Position numbers and translations under genes: made by a program. From CAJCIT01 sp963771305 (GTDB lineage Bacteria > Acidobacteriota > Terriglobia > Bryobacterales > Bryobacteraceae), in contig CAVYTS010000019.1 in the NCBI GenBank assembly GCA_963771305.1, forward strand, positions 124,001 through 188,000: 64,000 nucleotides of DNA. The letters run 5' to 3'. Shown one piece after another: positions 57,603-64,000 of this stretch. The stretch's first letter is position 1, and each line of letters starts with the position of its first letter. The notes under the pieces were generated by a model, which worked only from the letters and a program-made list of their open reading frames with translations, had not been told where the DNA came from and made no database searches.

Positions 57603-57995
57603 TCACCTCAACCGCGCCGCATTACGCCGAAGAAAGGCGCCATAACCCGCTTCGTCGAGGCTTCCGGCCGCCAGCTCCAGGACTGCCCGCGCTGCGTCTT
57701 CCTCACTGGCTGTGAATCGATGGCCATCGAGTTCAAGAAATAGGATCCCCACCACAAAGCCCGTGCGCTTGTTGCCGTCCACAAAAGGATGGTTACGCAC
57801 AATACCCGCCGTATAGACGGCGGCCAAATCGATAACATCCGGAGACTCAGCATAGGCGAAGTGCTGCTGAGGGCGAGCCAGCGCCGATTTCAGTAAAGCC
57901 TCGTCCCGCAACCCCGCTGCGCCCCCGTGCAGCGCGAGCAGACGATCGTGCAGGACAAGGGCATCGTGCTCGTCAACCCAGATCGGCCTCTTCAC
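57603..57995 (-). CDS. doc: Doc-type (Fic-fold) toxin
   Basis: This 130-aa protein has the Doc/Fic active motif HPFVDGNKRTG (residues 69-79). In known Doc toxins this motif phosphorylates elongation factor EF-Tu and halts translation. The N-terminus (LHDRLLALHGGAAGLRDEAL) fits the death-on-curing family. The start overlaps the antitoxin stop by 4 nt (57992-57995), the usual coupled arrangement. All motif residues are intact, so the toxin should be active. Confidence 0.92.
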   Translation of the reverse strand: MKRPIWVDEHDALVLHDRLLALHGGAAGLRDEALLKSALARPQQHFAYAESPDVIDLAAVYTAGIVRNHPFVDGNKRTGFVVGILFLELDGHRFTASEEDAARAVLELAAGSLDEAGYGAFLRRNAARLR

Positions 57996-58219
57996 TTGGA
58001 GAGAACGCGCAGCGTATTCCGGTAGCGGCTAATAATGTCGTCCGCCTTTGCCATTTTCTTCTCGAAATCCGGATCGTAGGGCGTGAGCCGGTAGCCCCCG
58101 TCCGGAGCCTCGATGAGAAACAGAGGTTCGCCGTCGCCGGTGCGCAGACGGTTGATCACTTCTTTCGGCAGGACAACCCCTAACGAGTTCCCGAATTTGC
58201 GAACTTTCACTTCCACCAT
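57992..58219 (-). CDS. AbrB/MazE-type antitoxin paired with Doc
   Basis: This 75-aa protein begins with a swapped-hairpin AbrB DNA-binding fold (VKVRKFGNSLGVVLPKEVIN) and ends in a charged tail (YDPDFEKKMAKADDIISRYR) that should bind and neutralise the toxin. Classic Doc partners are Phd proteins; AbrB-type partners for Doc are also known. GAGGTGAG precedes the ATG. A palindrome 16 bp upstream is the probable autoregulatory operator. Confidence 0.9.
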   Translation of the reverse strand: MVEVKVRKFGNSLGVVLPKEVINRLRTGDGEPLFLIEAPDGGYRLTPYDPDFEKKMAKADDIISRYRNTLRVLSK

Positions 58220-58234
58220 GGCTCACCTCAAATG

Positions 58235-58258
58235 CTGTTATTACAACTGTAATAACAG
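58235..58258 (-). promoter_or_regulatory. Palindromic operator of the toxin-antitoxin operon
   Basis: A perfect 10-bp inverted repeat, CTGTTATTAC-aact-GTAATAACAG, lies just upstream of the antitoxin start. Such sites are typically bound by the AbrB-type antitoxin, alone or with toxin, to repress the operon. Confidence 0.8.
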
Positions 58259-58653
58259 TCTTGGTGCTTGTCAACAACCACTACGGCGCTTCCCAATCGA
58301 GGGCGTAGATCTCGTCGGTGCCGGCGTTGCGCGCAGTGATGAGGGAATTATTGGGAGCCACCGCGAACCAGTAGGTCAGGCGCAACCCGTTCAGGGACGC
58401 GATGCGCTCCGTTTTGCGGTCATGCATGCGCACCCTCCACCAAGACGCATCATCACCAATGGTCCCGTAAAACAGGTATTCACCGTCCCGAGACCAGCTT
58501 ACATAGCCGCTCGGCACGCTGGTAAGCTCGGACTGCTTCCGCGTCCGAAAATCGTAGAGCATGAGCTTCCAACCAGACGTCGACGCACCCGCGATGAATC
58601 GTCCATCCGGCGACCAAGCGGGACCCCACATCCCGCCCGAACCCGGTAAGGCT

Positions 58654-60267
58654 GGCCGGTGACCCACTGTGGTTGGACGATCAGGTTGTAGCTGGAGTGA
58701 GTGCAAAGCCTAACTCTCTGGCCCTGGATGCTAGGCCGAGGATACGGCGATCCTGGTAGCGGCGTTCAAAAGCTTCGGCGCCTTCATCGACTTATGGCTG
58801 GCCCCACCGCAGGAGCCGGTAGATGAGGCTGGCCAGTTTCCTCGCCGTGGCGAATACAGCTACATCCGCGCCTTTCCGGCGCGAGATGCTCCGGTAATAG
58901 GCGCCGAGGGCGGTTTGGCTGTGGCGCACCGACAAGGCCGCCATGCGCAACGCCGCCGCGACTCGCGTGCTGGCGCTGTTGCGCTTTTTTTTGCGAATCG
59001 GCTTATTACCGCTTTTCGGTACCCGGGGAGCCAGCGTAGTGTGTGGGATGAAGTGCTTCTCGTTGGGAAACCGGCTCAGATCGGGTCCATACTCGCTCAG
59101 CACTATCTGCACGGTTTCGACGCCAACCGCATCGATTTGCGTCATATCCACCCCGCTCATTCTGTACAGCGCCTGGCGCGCCGGCTCCTGGCCCCGCTTC
59201 CGCAAGCTTCTCATCTTGGGCTGATTCTTCAGCGCGGGAGCCGATTGCTGGCGCCGTTGTTCCGGTGTCATGCTGTTCAGCAGACGTAGAATCTCGCCAT
59301 CATAATCGGCGATGCGCTGCTCGATGGCATCGTACATCTGCAGACTCTGGCGCAGACTGAACAAATGGTCTTCCCGCCAGTGACCAGTCAGTTGTTCGGC
59401 AATCTCCTCCTCGCTCTTCCGGCATCCGCGGTCGCGCAACCGGGCCAGTTGCCGCGGATCCCGCTCGCCGGCAGCGATGGCGCGCAGAATCGCCATCCCC
59501 GTGGCTCCGTCCACATCGGAAACCGCCCGGTGCAGCCGCACATTCATCTGATCGAGGCCTTTTTGCAGTCGCCGAATCCAATCGGACCGCTCTGCCACCA
59601 GATTGCCTTTATCCCGTATCAGTGTGCGCAGCATGCACACCTGCTCAGGAGGGCGGAACGAGCCTTTCACCAGACCGCAGCTATGCAGCCTTTGCAGCCA
59701 CTCGCAGTCGCTGGGATCGCTCTTCCGGCTGCGCCCGGCACGCGCGCTAACTGCCGCGTATCGGCCAGCAGCACCTCCAAGCCCTGGGCCTCCAGAATTT
59801 CATGCGGAGCGATCCAGTACACGCCGGTGCTCTCCATCGCCACCGACTGAACACCTCGCTCCTTCAGCCACTGTGCCATCCGGATCAACTCGGCCGTGGT
59901 AGCGCCGAAATCATTCACCTCGCGCCCTTCTCCGTTGAGAGCGGGCGCACATACCCAATGCCGTTCGCTGCCCAGATCAATGCCGGCAACATCCGGCCGG
60001 ACAACCGGCAATCCACTCAATTGTTTCTGCATCTCCTCTTGCCTTTCCGAACCGGTCGCCCGGGGTTGGCTCGTTCGCGGATTCTGGCCTGGGGGAGCGC
60101 CATGACGGCCTCGCCAATGTTCAACTGCCCACCCGGAACCATGCTGAGATCGGGGCATCCGCTCCAATGCATATAGGGTCCTGACTGCGACCGGCTCTTC
60201 TGCAGAGTAACTCCTCTCTGCATGTCCCGGTCACAGATTGTTTCAACCCGGCTTCAGCCGGTGGCTT
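58654..60267 (-). mobile_element. IS110-family (IS1111-like) insertion inside the kinase gene
   Basis: The element is about 1614 bp and is flanked by GGCT on both sides (58650-58653 and 60268-60271; AGCC on the gene strand). Excising the element plus one 4-bp copy restores the kinase reading frame, which supports these limits. Near one end lies a hairpin CCGGCT-tc-AGCCGG (60248-60261). The long non-coding 5' part before the transposase fits an IS110-type end. Confidence 0.82.
58792..60032 (-). pseudogene. IS110-family transposase, frameshifted at a G run
   Basis: From ATG 60032 the N-terminal DEDD part reads VVRPDVAGIDLGSERHWVCA and AMESTGVYWIAPHEILEAQG. At LARVPG the frame changes. One extra G (CCGGGGCGC) would give GRSRKSDPSDCEWLQRLHSC, leading into MKGSFRPPEQVCMLRTLIRD and the C-terminal Transposase_20 part, which ends ARKLASLIYRLLRWGQP. 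The full protein would be about 413 aa. Either the element is dead or this is a base-call error in a G run. Confidence 0.85.
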
Positions 60268-62785
60268 GGCTGAGATGCGACCCGTTTTTGAATCCACGAC
60301 ATGAATGAATTTCGCGCTAGCCGGCATTGTAAGGTCACAGCCGAAAGCAAGCGACGTTCCGTCCGGCGACCAGGAGGACTCCCCATCGCCGGGCTTCCCG
60401 CACTCTCCGTTGGTTACCTGCTTAAGCGGACCGCCATCGAAGGACACCACATAGATCCTGCCGGGGCTCCGCTCGGCCGCTCCGACGAATGCAATCTGCT
60501 TCCCATCCGGAGACAAGTGAGGCATCCACGTTTCAAGCGGAGGTGAAGTGAGTTGCAGGCGCTGGCTACCATCGACCGCGCTGCGCCAAAGCGATCCATC
60601 CGGAACCGAAGCGTAAGCAACCCACCTCCCATCCTTGGAAAATTCGAGGTCACGGCCCGATATTCCATTGAATTCTGGAACGAATTGGCCTGTTTTCAGA
60701 TCATAACGGAGAAATTCGTTGCGACGCTGGTGGCCATCGATAAACAAACGCTTACCGTCGGCGCTGGAAACCGGAGAAGTCGCAATCAGTGGGCCGTTGG
60801 TTAACTGGAACGGCCCACGTTCAGCGCGCTGGAGCAAACCCACTTTCTCACGGAGAGCCCAGACGTTTACGATTCCCTTCCCACTCGCTTGGAAAACGAA
60901 GTACTTGCCATCCGGTGTCCAGTTACCACAGCAGGCGGACGACGATGGGCTCCAGCCGGGAAGCGCCGGATACGCGTGATTTCCATCAATCCGGACTTCC
61001 CAAAGGGATGAAGTCTGGGTCAGTTGCGAAATTTCCGTTAGAAAGTAGCCGGCCGTTTGAGAGAAGCGCACCGTGGTTCCGTCGGGCGACCACCGCACCC
61101 AATAAGGCGAGCCCGCAATCGTTGCCAGCTTGCGGACCCCGGTCCCATCGCGGCTCGCGACCTGCAGTACTCCGTCCCTCGCATAAACCACATGTTGACA
61201 ATCGGGGGACCAAGCCGCTGCGCCGTTCCGAGCAACAAGATCGCCCAACCGATGCGCAGAGCCACCGAGCAACGGCGCCGCCCAAAGCTCACAAGGTGCG
61301 GACGGAGACACGTACCGGCACAGCAACCACTCCGCATGGTTCGAGGAAATATCCACCGCCACGGCATCCTTCACCGGCGTGGGTAGAGCGACGGACTCAC
61401 CCCCATTCACCGATACCTGATGAGCCGCATTGTCGGCCCCGCCGAGACTAATGCTGAAGGAGCCGGAATTGAAGAATAGCCGCGAGCCATCGGTGAGCAG
61501 TGGCCAGCCCTTTGGCAGGCCATCGCTAGTAATCTGGACCGTACCTGTTATTCGCGGGGGTGGAAGCGGCAGGAAGAACCAGGACGCCGCCGCGCCCGCG
61601 GCCACGGCGCACCGGTACAGCCGAGGGTTCGGAGGCCGACGCGATAGCAGGCTGCGCCTTGCCCGAATCCGTGTCCCGCTTCAGTCGCTTCAGGTCCGCC
61701 CGCAGCTCGGCGGCGGATTGGCAGCGAACATCGCGGTCTTTCTCCAGCGCTTTGTGGATGATCTCTTCCAACTTCGGAGGCGTGGCGGGGTTGATGCGAA
61801 CCGGGGGCATCGGTTGTCGATTCAAGATCGAATCAAACATCGCCTCCTTCGTCGCGCCCGGAAACGGAAGCACACCCGTAGACATCTCGTAGAGCACGGC
61901 TCCGAAAGAGAACAGATCAGTACGGGCGTCTAATACCTGGCACCGAACTTGCTCCGGCGACATATACGCCACGGTTCCCACGGCTGTGCCGGGAGTGGTG
62001 AGGTTGGACTCAGCCCCTGCCTGCGCGCGGGCCATCAAGGCACCCGCGCTGGCGACTTCGGTTTCCTCGTCTGCCCGGATCCCCGCGCGTGATCGAAGCT
62101 TCGCCAGCCCGAAGTCCAGAACCTTGGCCACCCCGCGTGTGGTGACGAAGATGTTGGCGGGCTTGATGTCCCGGTGGATGATGCCTGTGGCGTGGGCGTT
62201 ATCCAGCGCCTCAGCAATTTGGACGCCCAAACCAAGGATGCGCTCCGTTTCGAGCGGCTTGCCCCCGATCAGGTGCTTCAAGGTCGCTCCGTCCAGAAAC
62301 TCCATCGCGATGAACGCAGTGCCCCATGCTCGCCCACGTCATAGATCGTGCAAATGTTTGGGTGGTTGAGCGCTGAGGCGGCCTGCGCCTCGCGGCGAAA
62401 GCGGCTTAACCATTGCGGGTCGGTGGCCACATGCTCTGGCAAAAACTTGAGAGCAACGAAACGATGCAGGCGGGTGTCTTCGGCCTTGTAGACCACGCCC
62501 ATGCCGCCGCCAAGTTTCTCGATGACGCGGTAATGGGAGACGACACTGCCGATCAGTTTTGCTTCACTACCTGCGACCGCCAAGTCGTTGGCGACCTGTT
62601 TTCCCATCGCCTCCAGCGCTGGAGCCTCCATGAAATGCTCGGCTTGTTTCTCGCGGGCCAGCAGCGACTGGACCTCAGCCCGAAGCACTGCGTCGTCCCC
62701 GCAGGAGTCTTCCAGGAACGCAGCGCGGCCGCCCGCGTCCAGCTCCAACGCGCGGTGATAAAGATCTTCGACCCGTCGCCAGCGT

Positions 62786-63370
62786 TCAGGCTCCACGTCC
62801 ATTACCGCCGCTCATCTCCCGCAAGAGCCAGACCTTGGCTAGCCGCCAATCCCGCACCACGGTCTCGCGGGAAATTCTCAATACTTCCGCTGTCTCGTCC
62901 GTGCTTAATCCACCAAAGAATTTCAGTTCGACAACCTTACTCTTCCGTACGTCCACTTCGGCCAGCGATTTTAAGGCGTTATCCAGTTCCACCAGGTTCG
63001 GATCAGGTTCACTGCACACTGTGGCTGCATCGTCGAGGGACACCTGAGCCAAGCCTCCACCCCGCTTCCGGGACCCGCGGGAGCGGGCAAAATCGATCAG
63101 AATGCGCCGCATGAGCTGGGCAGACACGGCAAAGAAATGCGCCCGATCCTGCCAGTTGACTTGTGCGCAGTCAACAAGGCGCAAGTAGACTTCGTTCACG
63201 AGCGCAGTTGTTTGCAGGGTGTGGCCGGGCCGTTCGCCGGCCATGCAGCGCTGCGCGACTCGATGTAATTGCCCATACACCATGGGCGTGAGCTTTTCCA
63301 GGGCATGCTCGTCGCCGGCAGTCCACGCCTTCAGCAGCCGGGTGACTTCGTTAGTCAACGGCGCGGTCAT
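62786..63370 (-). CDS. ECF-type sigma factor upstream of the kinase gene
   Basis: This 194-aa protein has region 2 (YGQLHRVAQRCMAGERPGHT, LVNEVYLRLVD, AHFFAVSAQLMRRILIDFAR) and region 4 (VELKFFGGLSTDETAEVLRI, SRETVVRDWRLAKVWLLREM). Sequence and length fit the acidobacterial/planctomycete ECF group (TIGR02999-like) that is linked to Ser/Thr kinases. Its end overlaps the kinase start by 17 nt, so both are translated from one message. In such pairs the kinase is thought to control sigma activity by phosphorylation. Here the kinase is disrupted. Confidence 0.9.
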   Translation of the reverse strand: MTAPLTNEVTRLLKAWTAGDEHALEKLTPMVYGQLHRVAQRCMAGERPGHTLQTTALVNEVYLRLVDCAQVNWQDRAHFFAVSAQLMRRILIDFARSRGSRKRGGGLAQVSLDDAATVCSEPDPNLVELDNALKSLAEVDVRKSKVVELKFFGGLSTDETAEVLRISRETVVRDWRLAKVWLLREMSGGNGRGA

Positions 63371-63451
63371 TCGGGCCTCCGTAGCTTCGACACATTACAC
63401 CCACACAACCACCGGCGCAGAGCCGAGGGGTTACTCTCCCCGCGACGCTGG

Positions 63452-63513
63452 TTATTTCACTCAACTTTTTCGTGTACACGATTGCTACTTTGGCGCGCAA
63501 TTCGCGCTTTACT
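63452..63513 (+). repeat. 62-bp intergenic hairpin repeat, copy 2
   Basis: This is the partner of 49118-49179. The invariant core ATTGCTACTTTGGCGC is followed here by a stem GCGCG-caatt-CGCGC. It lies between the divergent sigma gene and the GDSL esterase gene. Confidence 0.75.
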
Positions 63514-63641
63514 AGACAACGGCCGGTTTAGGCGGACAAACCGTATGCAATAGACCAGATGAATGGGCATGAAGCCGCCCCCGAGCGGGGCATCACCGCT
63601 CAGTTATCGCAACAGGATACTACGTTTTCGTTAGAATTGCT

Positions 63642-63683
63642 CGACCGGAATATATCGACCGGAATATATCGACGGGAGGATAT
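63642..63683 (+). repeat. Three 14-bp tandem repeats; the last supplies the ribosome site
   Basis: Two exact copies of CGACCGGAATATAT (63642-63655 and 63656-63669) are followed by CGACGGGAGGATAT (63670-63683), which differs at three positions. The change creates GGGAGGA, correctly spaced before the ATG at 63689. Confidence 0.8.
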
Positions 63684-63688
63684 CGATC

Positions 63689-64000
63689 ATGAAACGTGCT
63701 CTCACTTTGGCTCTGGTTCTTTCGAGCCTCAACGCGATTGCTCAGGCGACCACTTACAGTGCGGTTGTCGTATACGGAGACAGCCTCTCCGACGATGGCA
63801 ACCTATATGCCGCAACCGGGCAGCCGGGAGCGCCTTACTATAACGGCCGCAGGTCCAACGGACCTGTTGCCGTCGAACAACTCGCAACCGCGCTCAGCGT
63901 ACCTCTGGCGGATTTCGCCTGGATCGGCGCCACCACGGGAATCGGCAACTATGGCGACGGCGGCACGCCCACAAGTTTCGGTACCTATTTTCTGCCGGGC
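63689..64000 (+). CDS. Secreted GDSL/SGNH esterase, truncated by the window end
   Basis: The ATG at 63689 follows GGGAGGA. The product begins with a signal peptide (MKRALTLALVLSSLNAIAQA). It continues YSAVVVYGDSLSDDGNLYAA, whose Ser in GDSLSDDGN is the SGNH nucleophile, then GRRSNGPVAVEQLATAL, which matches the phospholipase/lecithinase/haemolysin branch of GDSL enzymes. Only about 104 residues are inside the window; the Gly, Asn and His blocks lie beyond. It is predicted to hydrolyse lipid or carbohydrate esters outside the cell. Confidence 0.88.
   Translation, partial: MKRALTLALVLSSLNAIAQATTYSAVVVYGDSLSDDGNLYAATGQPGAPYYNGRRSNGPVAVEQLATALSVPLADFAWIGATTGIGNYGDGGTPTSFGTYFLPG

Larger units (their letters stand above)
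58281..62802 (-). pseudogene. Ser/Thr kinase-TolB propeller gene, split by an IS110-family element and two indels
   Basis: The gene starts at 62802 (MDVEPERWRRVEDLYHRALE), overlapping the sigma gene by 17 nt. The kinase domain holds VALKFLP, HRDIKPANIF and DFG. A G lost from a G-run near 62325 shifts the frame before AFIAMEFLDGATLKHLI. A second indel near 61610 shifts it back before AAGAAASWFFLPLPPPR, the probable TM segment. The propeller runs to SKTGRISA at about 60268. The insertion (58654-60267) follows, and the propeller resumes at LPGSGGMWGPAWSPDGRFIA and ends at 58281. Removing 1618 bp restores the frame and gives 968 codons, close to the 982-aa paralogue. The Gly loop reads LGGGMGVVY, one residue short. 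Confidence 0.85.

Noticed and set aside
62413..63114. Plus-strand frame of 233 codons
   Set aside because: It is antisense to the sigma and kinase genes, both of which have clear motifs.
1..64000. CRISPR array or phage gene cluster
   Set aside because: No regularly spaced identical repeats and no capsid, terminase or tail genes were seen. The repeats found are tandem, hairpin or paired short repeats.

Overview
The window looks like chromosomal DNA of a high-GC soil acidobacterium of the Solibacter/Bryobacter kind. This is inferred from gene families and not from a marker gene. The cues are an 'acidobacterial duplicated orphan permease' (18434-20905), two Ser/Thr kinases fused to TolB-like propellers (one behind an ECF sigma gene), GloVer and ASH ('choice-of-anchor') secreted proteins, an LssY_C protein, and several PQQ-type beta-propeller proteins. 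No ribosomal or rRNA gene is present. The only tRNA sequence is a 3' fragment.

Layout. 0.4-3.2 kb: a divergent soxR cassette. A SoxR-type regulator faces a promoter with a perfect CAAGTTAA/TTAACTTG operator in a 19-bp spacer. The promoter drives a mosaic 154-aa protein, an SDR oxidoreductase and a divergent QueA-like enzyme. 3.8-6.0 kb: an IS91-like element whose recombinase and transposase each carry one in-frame stop. 6.3-12.7 kb: large secreted proteins (kelch+ASH, a Gly/Tyr/Trp-rich protein, a frameshifted LssY_C protein). 13-14.2 kb: an intact ISL3 transposase. 14.3-31 kb: a catabolic/secretory stretch with a decarboxylase-type amidohydrolase, quinohaemoprotein dehydrogenase, ADOP permease, c-haem propeller protein, bicupin, cyclase-family hydrolase, a frameshifted glycosidase-like Tat protein and a one-piece dihydroxyacetone kinase.

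31.2-38.4 kb is a gene graveyard. An ECF-like sigma factor with a hydrophobic C-terminus and a small membrane protein look intact. Around them lie a broken alpha/beta hydrolase, an anti-sigma-like remnant, a broken sulfatase, a creatininase with at least three frameshifts, a transposase tail and secreted-protein scraps. 38.6-44 kb: an intact PQQ-propeller protein, a frameshifted IS110 element and an ISKra4 element with an A7 frameshift site. The ISKra4 element is bracketed by paired TTCATTCC repeats and followed by a tRNA-Phe-like 3' end.

44.8-64 kb: an ankyrin protein, a 982-aa kinase, and a close-packed membrane operon (MFS-acyltransferase-ligase fusion, DUF2339 protein, M48 peptidase). Then come a Doc/AbrB-type toxin-antitoxin pair with a palindromic operator and a second sigma-kinase operon whose kinase gene is split by an IS110-family element. 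The window ends inside a GDSL esterase gene. A 62-bp intergenic hairpin repeat occurs at 49118 and 63452.

Many genes are split by single indels, several of them in G/C runs and some in mutually compensating pairs. Part of this may be sequencing error rather than decay.
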